A stretch of 44,124 nucleotides of DNA from Acidimicrobiia bacterium (GTDB lineage: Bacteria; Actinomycetota; Acidimicrobiia; Spongiisociales; UBA5794): NCBI GenBank assembly GCA_003235475.1, contig QJWC01000103.1, positions 1 to 44,124 of the forward strand, given 5' to 3'. Shown here piece by piece: positions 7,668-15,546 of the stretch. Both the position numbers and the translations under genes were made by a program. Position 1 is the first letter of the stretch; every line of letters starts with the position of its first letter. The notes below the pieces were generated by a model. That model did no database searches. It worked only from the letters and a program-made list of their open reading frames with translations, and had not been told where the DNA came from.

Positions 7668-8219
7668 TCAGCCCTGGCTGCCGAGCCATCCAATGAGTCG
7701 GAGGAGCTGGTAACCGGTCTGGTCGTTGCCCCAGAGCACCCCTCGTCCGGAAGTGCCGGCGAAGACGCCGGTGCTGTCGTGTCCGTCAACCTGGTACCTG
7801 AGCCACACCTTGGTAGTGAACTCCGGAAGGGTCACATCACCTCGAAACGCGAAAGCTCCCGAGTAGGTCAGGACCAGGATCCCCTCCGGAGTGGTCACCG
7901 TCAGCACACCGTCGCCGACGCGACCGGGGAACGTGCGATCCGCGCTGTCGGGTGGGCTCGTCGTCCAACGGCTGCAGTGTTCGCCGGAGTAGGTGAACGC
8001 CCCGGTGTAGACGTCGGACGTCAGTTCACCAGATCCGAAAGTCTCGAGGATCCACTGAAATCCCGTCGGACACCTCGCTGAGACAGCGCCGGGATCGAAG
8101 ATCGGTATCGAGCCACCCTCCGTGTCCCCGCGAAGCGTGCCGGCACCATGGGCTGCTGCCGACGGCATGGCGGTGAAGCTGAGTATGAGTGCCACGGCCA
8201 GGACCGTGAGTCTGCGCAT
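7668..8219 (-). CDS. Secreted protein of unknown function
   Basis: 183 residues with a Sec signal peptide (MRRLTVLAVALILSFTAMPSAAA, cleavage near AAA-HG). The mature part is beta-rich and polar, with two Cys (ARCPTG and EHCSRW) that could form a disulfide. No family is recognised. AAGGAGG precedes the ATG at good spacing. It is 81 bp upstream of the lipoprotein hydrolase on the same strand, so the two may form an operon. It diverges from the BTAD regulator at 8357, which is the obvious candidate regulator. Confidence 0.7.
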   Translation of the reverse strand: MRRLTVLAVALILSFTAMPSAAAHGAGTLRGDTEGGSIPIFDPGAVSARCPTGFQWILETFGSGELTSDVYTGAFTYSGEHCSRWTTSPPDSADRTFPGRVGDGVLTVTTPEGILVLTYSGAFAFRGDVTLPEFTTKVWLRYQVDGHDSTGVFAGTSGRGVLWGNDQTGYQLLRLIGWLGSQG

Positions 8220-8280
8220 GGATGCCTCCTTGCTGTCGCCCCTGCGTCTGCAGGGTTGTATTCACACGATGCGCCCGGTG

Positions 8281-8300
8281 GATCTACGTCTGATCTATGT
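8281..8300 (+). promoter_or_regulatory. Possible SARP-type operator: GATCTAYGT direct repeat, 11-bp period
   Basis: GATCTACGT (8281) and GATCTATGT (8292) are spaced 11 bp apart, one helical turn. This is the layout bound by SARP-type OmpR-like DNA-binding domains. A further ACGTCTGRTCT pair occurs at 8286 and 8302. The site lies between the divergent secreted protein and the BTAD regulator gene. The link to that regulator is inference. Confidence 0.4.
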
Positions 8301-8356
8301 CACGTCTGGTCTAGGCCATCCGTCCGGGGCTTGGTAAGTTGAGAGGTGGAGGAGTT

Positions 8357-9160
8357 ATGCGCTTCGAGGTTCTCGGGCCGATGCGTGTGACTGTCAACGC
8401 CGACAGCCTCGCACTCGGCAGTCCGCAGCAGCAGAAGGTGCTTGCCCTGTTGCTTGCCTCGCCGAACCAGGTCGTCTCCACCGACCGGCTCGTCGACGAG
8501 GTGTGGGGCGACGAGCCGCCCGACAGCGCACGGCACCTCGTGCAGGACTACATCTGGAGGTTTCGACGGCTGCTCGGCGAGGTCGAGGATGGACTACGAA
8601 TCGATCGACAAGGTTCGGGTTATACGATCGCGGTGAGTCCCAACGAGCTGGATGCCCTGCAATTGGCGAGAGCGGTCGACGAAGCTGAACAGCTGATTGG
8701 ACGCGACGCGGCGACAGCCGAGCGATTGCTCAGCGAAGCGACGGGGATGTGGAGGGGTCGACCGTTTGGCGACCTGAGTGACGAGTGCCCCACGCTGCAC
8801 ATGGATGCAGTCCGACTCGAGGAGCTGTACCTTCTCGCCGTCGAGATGTGCATCGATGCCGGCATCAGCCGCGGCCGCCATCAGCATCTCATTGGTGAGC
8901 TCGAGGTTCTCACCGAACAGCATCCATACCGGGAGCGATTCTGGGAGCAGCTGATGTTGGCGCTGTACCGCAGCGGCCGCCAAGCTGAGGCGCTGGGGAT
9001 CTACCGCACGTTGCGCGAGACCCTCGGTGAGGGGTTGGGCATCGAGCCGGGACCGACCGCCGAAGAGCTGGAGCGACAGATCCTGTTTCACGATCCCGAT
9101 CTCCTCTTGGTTCCGCCGCGAATTCTCCTTGCTTCGCACATAGCGGCGCGCTCGAGTTGA
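8357..9160 (+). CDS. SARP-type transcriptional regulator (OmpR-like HTH plus BTAD)
   Basis: 267 residues. Residues 1-95 form a winged-helix domain (MRFEVLGPMRV, LLLASPNQVVSTDRLVDEVW, then YIWRFRRLLGE and GYTIAV). Residues 100-250 form the bacterial transcriptional activation domain, with AERLLSEATGMWRGRPFGDL and HPYRERFWEQLMLALYRSGRQ. It ends shortly after GLGIEPGPTAEELERQIL, the usual BTAD end. SARPs activate secondary-metabolism or stress genes, and larger relatives continue into ATPase or TPR domains. The stop codon falls only 8 bp before the start of att copy 4, so a longer parent could have been truncated there. The start is ATG with GGTGGAGGAG; an upstream TTG is less likely. Confidence 0.85.
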   Translation: MRFEVLGPMRVTVNADSLALGSPQQQKVLALLLASPNQVVSTDRLVDEVWGDEPPDSARHLVQDYIWRFRRLLGEVEDGLRIDRQGSGYTIAVSPNELDALQLARAVDEAEQLIGRDAATAERLLSEATGMWRGRPFGDLSDECPTLHMDAVRLEELYLLAVEMCIDAGISRGRHQHLIGELEVLTEQHPYRERFWEQLMLALYRSGRQAEALGIYRTLRETLGEGLGIEPGPTAEELERQILFHDPDLLLVPPRILLASHIAARSS

Positions 9161-9168
9161 GATTGAGT

Positions 9169-9195
9169 GTTCGAGTCCCTCCGGGCGTGCCACTT
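9169..9195 (+). repeat. att-like core, copy 4 (short tRNA-Arg 3' fragment)
   Basis: 27 bp covering the T-loop and the acceptor 3' strand plus GCCACT. It is identical to the corresponding end of copy 3, including the flank, and the anticodon part is missing. It marks the right boundary of the third segment. Confidence 0.75.
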
Positions 9196-9300
9196 CTCAA
9201 TGGGTCCCCCGCCATCCCGTGACAGCCGCGCGACGGGCCGCGTTCAGGTATGAGCCAAGTGATTCGCTGAGAATCCGGGACAGGACGACAATGGGTCCGG

Positions 9301-11031
9301 ATGGATCATGTTCGCCGAGGAGATTCCTACGGGGCCTGGGGCCGGACGATTCGGATCGTCTCGCTCATCGCAGTGGCGATCGTCGTTGGATGGGCCCTCT
9401 CGCTCCTCGCCCCAGCTGACTGGCCGTCGGGCGAGGGGACCATTGTCGTCAGTCAGGGTGGACGCACGGTCATTGAAGCCACAGTGGCCGTCGGAGGGGT
9501 AGCGACCATCAACCTCGATGCGATCGTGGATGACACGAGCTACCGGCTCGAGCTTCCGAACGGAATACCGGTCAATTCGCTGATCGAAGCGACCGTTGCT
9601 GTTGAGCCAACCGGGGATGCCACCACGGGCCCCGCCGATGATCTTCGGATCGACGTGACGCTCCCCGATGGACGCGTTGAACCGCTTCCCGTCGTCGGAT
9701 ACGACGAGGATCGTGCGGTCATGGTCGCGCGAAGGCAGCCGACACAGTCGAGCGCCTTCGCACTCGGACTTCTCGGTCTGGTCGCTGTCCTGTGGGTCAC
9801 CGAGGCAGTCCCACTGTTTGTCACGTCGCTTGCGATCCCGGTACTCCTTGTGATCGATGGAGCCGCTACGGCGCAGGAGGCCACCGCTCCGTTCTTCAAC
9901 CCGATCATCGTTCTGTTCTTCGCCGGCTTCCTGATGGCACAGGCAATGACACGGTCGGGCCTCGATCACCGGATCGCCATCGCCGTGACCGCCCGTTGGG
10001 GTGCGGGCCCGAAGACCATGTTCATCTCGATGCTTGCGATCACCGCCCTCATGTCGATGTTCATGTCGAACACTGCAGCAGCTGCGGTTCTCATCCCGAT
10101 CGCCGTTGCCGTGTCGGCGCCCCTCGAAGACACGCGGTTCCGTTCCATGCTCGTGCTCGGTATCGCGTACGCGGCAACGATCGGGGGAGTCGGAAGCGCG
10201 ATCGGCACTCCTGCGAACCAGCTTGCCATCGAGTTCCTCGACAGTTTCGGGTACCGATCGATCACTTTCGTCGAGTGGTTCCTGTTCGGACTTCCGATGC
10301 TTGTCGTGTTCCTGCCGGTGGCGGGTGTGTACCTGTGGTTCACCCATCGTCCCAAGGTCAACCGCGACCGATTCGCGTCCGCGCATCGGTCTGCCGTTGC
10401 GGAGCATCGGGCGATTGTCCCCCCTGGTCGCGACGAGATCATCGTTCTTCTTGTGTTCTCCGGCGTGATGGCCGGCTGGCTCACGCAGACCGTGCACGGA
10501 ATCCATCCCGGGATCGTTGCGCTGGCGGGTGCTGTTGCTCTCTTCGTGATCGGGCGCCTCGGCCCCGAGGATCTCGGCCGGATCTCGTGGTCCTCCCTGC
10601 TCACGTTCGGAGGCGGATTGACACTCGGCTACTTCCTCGTTTCGAGTGGCACTTCCGATTGGATCGCCACCCAACTCGATGGCCTGGGGGCCGTTCCGAC
10701 ATGGGCGGCTGTGATGGCGGTGGCGGCGCTGACCGTTGGACTGACCACCGTTGCCTCGAACACGGCATCGGCCGCGATCCTCATCCCGTTGGCTCTCCCC
10801 ATCGCATCTGTGATCGGGGTGGATCCCGTCGCGCTGGTGGTGGTCGTCGCTATCGCATCGTCGATCGACTTCGCCCTCGTCGTCGGGACGCCTCCGACGA
10901 TGATCGCCTACGCGACAGGTCTGTTCACGGCTGGAGGCATCTTCCGCAAAGGCGTCCTGCTCGACCTGCTCGGCATCCTCGTCCTCAGCATCGGCATCGT
11001 CCAGATCTGGCACCTCATGGGTATCGCTTGA
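9301..11031 (+). CDS. DASS/SLC13-type anion symporter with N-terminal extracytoplasmic domain
   Basis: 576 residues. The transporter core (from about residue 150) has the two family hallmark motifs: SNTAAAAVLIPIA at residue 256 and SNTASAAILIPLAL at residue 486. These SNT tips bind sodium and the carboxylate, phosphate or sulfate substrate in this family. After the first membrane helix (about 17-36) comes an insertion of some 110 residues, rich in beta-strand patterns and acidic residues (EGTIVVSQGGRTVIEATVAV). This is not usual in DASS proteins and should face outside. The substrate cannot be read from sequence. The ATG has no clear ribosome site. It converges on the LLM oxidoreductase gene. 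Confidence 0.82.
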   Translation: MDHVRRGDSYGAWGRTIRIVSLIAVAIVVGWALSLLAPADWPSGEGTIVVSQGGRTVIEATVAVGGVATINLDAIVDDTSYRLELPNGIPVNSLIEATVAVEPTGDATTGPADDLRIDVTLPDGRVEPLPVVGYDEDRAVMVARRQPTQSSAFALGLLGLVAVLWVTEAVPLFVTSLAIPVLLVIDGAATAQEATAPFFNPIIVLFFAGFLMAQAMTRSGLDHRIAIAVTARWGAGPKTMFISMLAITALMSMFMSNTAAAAVLIPIAVAVSAPLEDTRFRSMLVLGIAYAATIGGVGSAIGTPANQLAIEFLDSFGYRSITFVEWFLFGLPMLVVFLPVAGVYLWFTHRPKVNRDRFASAHRSAVAEHRAIVPPGRDEIIVLLVFSGVMAGWLTQTVHGIHPGIVALAGAVALFVIGRLGPEDLGRISWSSLLTFGGGLTLGYFLVSSGTSDWIATQLDGLGAVPTWAAVMAVAALTVGLTTVASNTASAAILIPLALPIASVIGVDPVALVVVVAIASSIDFALVVGTPPTMIAYATGLFTAGGIFRKGVLLDLLGILVLSIGIVQIWHLMGIA

Positions 11032-11218
11032 AGGGACGCCGTAGTTGGCATCGAATCCCGTGGTGGTGCATTTCGTACAGCCAACATCGATCGTCCCGAG
11101 TGTCGCACCAACCGGCGCATCCGACAGACCCACTTCGGTCGCATAGTGCCGGTCATGGAGAGAGACGTGTCCGAGTATCGCGATGCTCTTACCGATGGTC
11201 GCGACCTCGGCCTTGCGC

Positions 11219-12160
11219 CTAGCTGTGTCTGCTGAGCTTCTGGAATGTGGCGCGGACCTCGTCCTTGTTCCAGTCCTTGCCCCACAACAGAACGTGGATG
11301 CGGTCGATGCCGAGCTCCTCCCAGTAGTGAAGCGCCTCGAATACCTGGTCCCAGGTGCCGAAGGCGAGGTGGAGGTCACGAATCAGATGTCGCGCCTCGT
11401 CCGGTTCCATGCCCATCTCAGCAGCCCTCTGGTCGATGGCGTCGTCGAGTTCGGCTTGTGTATCGACGCCGGTCACCCTCATCTGCATCGAGACCATGAG
11501 GTCATCGGGATCTCGGCCAGCCTGCTCGGCGGCTTCCTTCGCACGTTGGATCCGGATCCTCCTGTCGTCCGGCTCGTGGGAACCGATGAGGTTGAACTCG
11601 GATGCGAACGTGCCGGCAAGACGTGGCACCTTGTGAGAACCACCACCGCCGATCAGGATCGGGACCGGCCGCTCTGGTATCGGAATGTGTGGGAAGTCCG
11701 TGAGCCGGTAGGTGTTGCCCTCATATCCGGGGCGTGCAGGATCGAAGAAGGCGACCAAGTATTGGAGGACTTCTTCGAGCAGATCGAACCGCTCGCCGAC
11801 AGACGGAAAGGGGATGCCAAAGACCTCGTGTTCCTTGTCCATGAAACCCACTCCCAACCCCAGCTTGAAGCGCCCACCGGACATCTCATCCAAGGTCACC
11901 GCAGCTTTCGCCATCACCGCAGGATGTCGGAACGTGATCGGTGACAGCAACGTCCCGATCTCGATGGTGGATGTCTCCCGAGCCACTCCGCCCAGCTGCA
12001 CGAGGGCGTCATATGTCGGTTGATCCCAAGGGGGCTGCATGTCACGCGCCATCAAGTAGTGATCGGGCACCATCACGGATGCGAAGCCTGCCTCTTCCGC
12101 CAGGACGGCTGCTTCGATCACCGTTTCGTACGAATACGCCGGATATGCCCCGAACTCCAC
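11219..12160 (-). CDS. LLM-class (luciferase-like, probably F420-dependent) oxidoreductase
   Basis: 313 residues of a TIM-barrel luciferase-like monooxygenase. Features visible are AEEAGFASVMVPDHYL, the TLLSPITFRHPAVMAKAAVT strand, LDEMSGGRFKLGLGVGFMDK, PVPILIGGGG and a LFGTWDQVF-type C-terminal helix. In Actinobacteria this subfamily mostly uses coenzyme F420 to oxidise or reduce small molecules; FMN use cannot be excluded. The GTG start is preceded by AAGGAG. It stands alone, with no gene on its strand within 180 bp. Confidence 0.85.
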   Translation of the reverse strand: MEFGAYPAYSYETVIEAAVLAEEAGFASVMVPDHYLMARDMQPPWDQPTYDALVQLGGVARETSTIEIGTLLSPITFRHPAVMAKAAVTLDEMSGGRFKLGLGVGFMDKEHEVFGIPFPSVGERFDLLEEVLQYLVAFFDPARPGYEGNTYRLTDFPHIPIPERPVPILIGGGGSHKVPRLAGTFASEFNLIGSHEPDDRRIRIQRAKEAAEQAGRDPDDLMVSMQMRVTGVDTQAELDDAIDQRAAEMGMEPDEARHLIRDLHLAFGTWDQVFEALHYWEELGIDRIHVLLWGKDWNKDEVRATFQKLSRHS

Positions 12161-12345
12161 GCCTCACTCCTTACGACGGGTCCAGAACACGATAAAGAGC
12201 GGGACCACACTGCGCCCCGACAGAGTGATGGCGATCAAGGCCTAGTCGAGCCGCCGCAGAGATCAATCGATGCCGGTGATCAAGAGCCGTTCACGAAGGT
12301 ACCAGCGCCCCTCGGCGGCACGACTCGCTGGCTGCCAGGAGAGAT

Positions 12346-12612
12346 CTACTGGGACGCGAGGAGGACCACCGCTCCGATCAAGAGGAGCAGGATGACCGCA
12401 GCGATAACGGATGCCACAGTGACGGGCGCCTTGCGAATTCTGACCACGGAGTAGGACATGGGGTCGGTCTCGTCGAGGGCGAACTCGTCATCGGAGCCGC
12501 TGTCGACGAATCCGTGGGCGAGCATGGACATGCGGTACGAGCGAAGCGGGTTGCCCGGGACATTGCTTCCCTCGATCGACGGGCCACGGTCGGTGCGTCC
12601 TGATCGACTCAT
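12346..12612 (-). CDS. Small C-terminally anchored membrane protein
   Basis: 88 residues, with a polar, acidic first two thirds and one strongly hydrophobic helix (VTVASVIAAVILLLLIGAVVLLA) at the C-terminus, preceded by RIRK. This is a tail-anchor topology with the N-terminus probably inside. No family is recognised. No ribosome site is seen before the ATG. A GACAAT hexamer 8 nt upstream could be a -10 box. Confidence 0.5.
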   Translation of the reverse strand: MSRSGRTDRGPSIEGSNVPGNPLRSYRMSMLAHGFVDSGSDDEFALDETDPMSYSVVRIRKAPVTVASVIAAVILLLLIGAVVLLASQ

Positions 12613-12760
12613 ACTGCTGCATTGTCGTCACAGTCAGAAGAATTGTCGAACGCCGATGTCGGTCACACATGCGTGCGTGAGCAGGGCTGTCAGGACCAAC
12701 GCTGTCGCGTTGGATGTGACGTTCGATGGCCTTGTGGGACCGCGGACCTGGGTGCCGTTG

Positions 12761-13015
12761 CTAGCCGCACGTCCCGTCAGCGACTCCGATGAACTCGCCA
12801 TCGACGAACTGGCCTTCCATCAACGCCCAGTCGACGCGCGTTCCGGTGTCATCGAGCGAGAATTCGAAGTGAACGGAGCCATTGACCGGTTCAACGTTGC
12901 CGGATCAGATTCCACCGTACGGACTCACGACTCGCACGATCACATCAACTTCCGTTTCGTTAGCCACCAGAACGAAGTACTCACCTGACGGGCGGTAGAA
13001 CGAGTCGCAGGTGGT
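12761..13015 (-). pseudogene. Remnant of a secreted-protein gene with an in-frame TGA
   Basis: The minus strand reads CDSFYRPSGEYFVLVANETE...VVSPYGGI, then a TGA (12905-12907). It continues in the same frame as SGNVEPVNGSVHFEFSLDDT...GVADGTCG before a TAG at 12761. Both halves look like one beta-rich extracellular domain, and the TGA could be a mutated Trp codon. The upstream part, with any start and signal peptide, is missing and replaced by the divergent small gene at 13090. Parent family unknown. Confidence 0.5.
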
Positions 13016-13089
13016 CGGGCGCTCACGTTTGGTGGTGTGTGAGACACTGGACAGAGGCAGCCACTTCGGATGCCGGTGAGGGGTCGCGA

Positions 13090-13224
13090 ATGGCGAACAA
13101 AGACAAGGGCGGCAGACGCTCGAAGAAGGTGGCTGAGAAGTCATTGAAAGAGAAGCGCGCCGACAAGAAGACCAAGAGGGGCGAGAGTTCCAATCAGTCC
13201 TTCGACAAGACGTTCGGTCACTAG
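13090..13224 (+). CDS. Small Lys/Arg-rich protein
   Basis: 44 residues starting MANKDKGGRRSKKVAEKSLKEK-like and ending SFDKTFGH, extremely basic. GTGAGGGG precedes the ATG at 13090; a longer frame from 13039 lacks such a site. Short, highly charged proteins beginning MAxxDKGGR are widespread in Actinobacteria without a defined role, and nucleic-acid or ribosome association is only a guess. The Cys-rich small gene follows after 8 bp, so the two are probably co-transcribed. Confidence 0.65.
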   Translation: MANKDKGGRRSKKVAEKSLKEKRADKKTKRGESSNQSFDKTFGH

Positions 13225-13232
13225 GACAATCC

Positions 13233-13373
13233 ATGAATTCCAACTCGATCATTGACGGCGGTCGGCAGCGATGCGTTGCTTGTGGGCACCCACGACGCGA
13301 GCATCGCCAGAACGAACCGTGCACAGTGCCGAAATGCGCGTGCGCGGGATACCAGCTGCCCAAGGAAGACTGA
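13233..13373 (+). CDS. 46-residue Cys-rich (zinc-ribbon-like) protein
   Basis: It reads MNSNSIIDGGRQRCVACGHP, then RREHRQNEPCTVPKCACAGYQ, then LPKED. The pattern C-x2-C-G-H...H...C-x4-C-x-C suggests a single zinc-binding knuckle. The ATG is 8 bp after the stop codon of the Lys-rich gene, with AGGA 6 nt upstream. It falls below common length cut-offs, so it is easily missed. The frame is preferred because its Cys/His spacing is orderly; the opposite strand gives no sensible protein. Function unknown. Confidence 0.6.
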   Translation: MNSNSIIDGGRQRCVACGHPRREHRQNEPCTVPKCACAGYQLPKED

Positions 13374-13381
13374 CGTGCCCG

Positions 13382-13781
13382 CTACGGTCGGTTGCTCAGC
13401 CAGTGCGATCCTTCGCCTTCCTCTTGCAGGGGGAAGGTGGTGGTCGTGGTCGTGGTGCCGGTGGCGCTCGACTCGGTGATGGAGGGTCCTACGAGGAGCC
13501 GGGCGGTCGCGTTGTCGATTGTCTGATCGACGCACGAAGCGTCGTTGCCTGACGACACGTTCAGCCAGGCGGTGATGAGGGCTCGCCCGAGTATCCAGGT
13601 GGTGTCGCCACGAGCGGGCTGAGAGAGCGCTGCGGCTGCTTCATCGAGCGAGAGTTCGAGACACACCTCGCCGCCAGGGCACACTGTGTCATGGTTCCAG
13701 TCCCCGATGATCATCTGATCGCCGAACACCGGCCCCGCACATCCGTGTGGTTCTTCCAATACCCGGGCGTACCCGTAACGA
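13382..13781 (-). pseudogene. Frameshifted duplicate of the C-terminal domain of the vWA surface protein
   Basis: It reads GTPGYWKNHTD in one frame, then shifts (about 2 extra nt near 13740) to VFGDQMIIGDWNHDTVC, LELSLDEA, ARGDTTWIL, RALITAWLNVSSGND and TGTTTTTTTFP. All of these align with residues about 380-527 of the protein at 28363-29946. A segment corresponding to GSDAWAIAQPLAEELDAYNN is deleted, and the end is out of frame. No start or signal peptide is present. It is a broken copy lying about 15 kb from its paralogue. Confidence 0.8.
13384..13416 (-). repeat. GGTCGG-type 3'-end element, copy 1
   Basis: ACGGTCGGTTGCTCAGCCAG and the following GCGATCCTTCGCC resemble 27951-27982 and 28351-28384. 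The other two copies span a stop codon (TGA in GGCTGAGC), and all three can form a hairpin on the minus strand. Confidence 0.55.
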
Positions 13782-13927
13782 GAGCAATCTCCGCGCTTTG
13801 ACGCCGGAGCGAGCCCACGTTCCGCATCATCGATTCGGCCCCGGCCGATACGACCTTCTCGTCGATGCGCCTCCGATTGAGACCGGCCACTTGACGGCCT
13901 GGAGCCTCCTCGGCGCTCTGTCGTCTA

Positions 13928-15445
13928 TTACTCCTCGGTGACCTCGACCACGAATCGGAAGGCGGGAAGATCCTCGCCCGGGTGGTCATCGGCGTATGTC
14001 AACTGCGGAAGTCGGAAGTTGACCGCCCCCCGGATGTCCTCCCCGCGATAGATCGCGGGGTAGAAGTCGACATAGTGGAACCCAGGTTCACCCGCGAGCG
14101 GCAAGTAGATCTGGATGTCACCCTGGCTGTTGAAACCACACGCGAAGCCGACGTACGAGTTGTCGTAGACGACCGTGTAGATGTTCGCCGTCTCGGTCCA
14201 GCCCACACCCTTGACGTGGAAGAGCGCCATCGTTCCGGCGGGGCCGACGCCGTTCTCCACCGCGATCGCAGAGGGCTTGATGTCGAACTCGGTGGACGCA
14301 ACGGTATCGCCATCGGCGACGGCGTCGATCCGATGTGGGCCCCCGAGATCGTCGAGGGCTGCGAAGTCGTAGGACATCGTCCCATCGTCCTCGGGGGTGA
14401 TCGTGCCAAGCTCGACACCCACCTCAGACCACCCGCCCCCGGACACGCGGCTTCCTTCCTGCCGGTACCACATGAGGGAGATCGGTACGGTGGGCATGTT
14501 GTGCCCGGACACGGTGACTGGCGTGCCTACCGGCCCGCTGGTCACATCCGTCCAGATCGCTGGAGCTCCCGTGTCCTCGGGTGCTGTGCCGCTTGCGACA
14601 GGGAATCCCTGTTGGGCTGCTGGCGGAGGCAGGACTGCTGGCCCGTCGGTCACCTCGAACTCGAAGGTGAAGACGGGTCTGTCCGGTCGTGGCGACTGCT
14701 GATTGTTGAGGTATGGGACGTGACTCCAGCCGTGGGTCAGTTGGATCACATGTGTGCCCGGAGGGCCAACCGCGGGAATAACTGCCTGGGCCGAACCGTC
14801 GGTTGTCACCGCTGACACCCAGCCCGTGTACGAGTTGTCGTACGTGAGCTGCCAACTGTTCTCGAGGTACCCATAGCCCATGCCGTTCACCTCGATGGTG
14901 ATTGGCGTTCCCACTGGGCCGGAGGTCGGGTTGATCGACATCTGCATCTCTGTGCGGAACGCCGCACGGTTGAGCAGATCCTCACCCTGATGCACGGTGA
15001 CGTTGTGGGTGAATCCAAAGTCCTTCGGCACCTCGAAGTCCACCTCGAAGTTCCCCTGATCGTCGGTTGCCACGCTTGCCAGCGGCACATCCTCGGTTAC
15101 GAACTCGCGGCCGTAGTACTTGCCCTCGACGAGGTCCACGTTCCACGTCGCCGTGGTGTCTTCCCAAGCAAGGATCACTTCCGTGTCAGCGGGAAAGCCA
15201 GAGCCAGCAGCGGTCACCATCGTGCCGATTGGCCCACCTGCGGGTGTCAGCTGCAACTCCCCTACGAATACCGGTGCTTGCGGTTCCTCAGGTGCAGTCG
15301 ATGATGTCGTCGGCGTCTCGGTAGTCGACGTCGTCGATTCGGAGGCGGCCGAACTCGTACAACCAGCAAGCAGAAGGGTGATCGATACGCCCCATGCGAC
15401 ACCGGAACGAGAGACTCGCCTATGTCTCTTTGGCCTCCTGGTCAT
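13928..15445 (-). CDS. Lipoprotein with IPT/TIG-like beta-sandwich repeats
   Basis: 505 residues. A signal peptide ends in the lipobox LLLAGC, followed by a Ser/Thr-rich linker (TTSTTETPTTSS). Four modules follow, each beginning with a P-x-G-P-x-G-T-x-V/I motif (GGPIGTMVTAAGSGF, SGPVGTPITIEVNGMGY, SGPVGTPVTVSGHNM, VGPAGTMALFHVKGVG), the hallmark of IPT/TIG Ig-like folds. It should be an extracytoplasmic scaffold or binding protein. The ATG at 15445 has GGAGGAAGG 7 nt upstream; the open frame extends two codons further to a TTG. Last gene of the minus-strand redox operon, after a hairpin (15485-15532). Confidence 0.8.
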   Translation of the reverse strand: MTRRPKRHRRVSRSGVAWGVSITLLLAGCTSSAASESTTSTTETPTTSSTAPEEPQAPVFVGELQLTPAGGPIGTMVTAAGSGFPADTEVILAWEDTTATWNVDLVEGKYYGREFVTEDVPLASVATDDQGNFEVDFEVPKDFGFTHNVTVHQGEDLLNRAAFRTEMQMSINPTSGPVGTPITIEVNGMGYGYLENSWQLTYDNSYTGWVSAVTTDGSAQAVIPAVGPPGTHVIQLTHGWSHVPYLNNQQSPRPDRPVFTFEFEVTDGPAVLPPPAAQQGFPVASGTAPEDTGAPAIWTDVTSGPVGTPVTVSGHNMPTVPISLMWYRQEGSRVSGGGWSEVGVELGTITPEDDGTMSYDFAALDDLGGPHRIDAVADGDTVASTEFDIKPSAIAVENGVGPAGTMALFHVKGVGWTETANIYTVVYDNSYVGFACGFNSQGDIQIYLPLAGEPGFHYVDFYPAIYRGEDIRGAVNFRLPQLTYADDHPGEDLPAFRFVVEVTEE

Positions 15446-15484
15446 CAGCAATCCTTCCTCCGGGTACTTCCTATTTCTTGAGGG

Positions 15485-15532
15485 GTGCCAGATCCATGGT
15501 CACGACTCGGGCGTGTGGCATGGATCTGGCAC
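15485..15532 (-). terminator. Long inverted repeat between two lipoprotein genes
   Basis: GTGCCAGATCCATG and CATGGATCTGGCAC form a perfect 14-bp stem with a 20-nt loop. On the minus strand it follows the coiled-coil lipoprotein stop and precedes the TIG lipoprotein ribosome site. It could be a partial terminator, an mRNA stabiliser or a protein-binding palindrome. Confidence 0.55.
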
Positions 15533-15546
15533 TCCCGCGTCTCGGT

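Noticed and set aside
8594-9215. Antisense frames with GGTRTLN and RPEGLEHSI
   Set aside because: Antisense of the BTAD gene and att copy 4; no ribosome site and no coding pattern of their own.
11032-11218. Coding-looking minus-strand stretch (GHVSLHDRHYATEVGLSDAP) between DASS and LLM genes
   Set aside because: Reads plausibly and has GC-rich third positions, but has no start, no stop of its own before running into antisense sequence, and no recognisable family.
9244-11379. 711-codon minus-strand frame
   Set aside because: Lies antisense to the DASS gene, whose membrane pattern and SNT motifs are unmistakable. The minus frame is Arg/Asp/His-rich shadow sequence.
12905-12907. TGA read as selenocysteine
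   Set aside because: No SECIS-like hairpin directly downstream, a truncated 5' end, and a neighbouring pseudogene. Decay is simpler.
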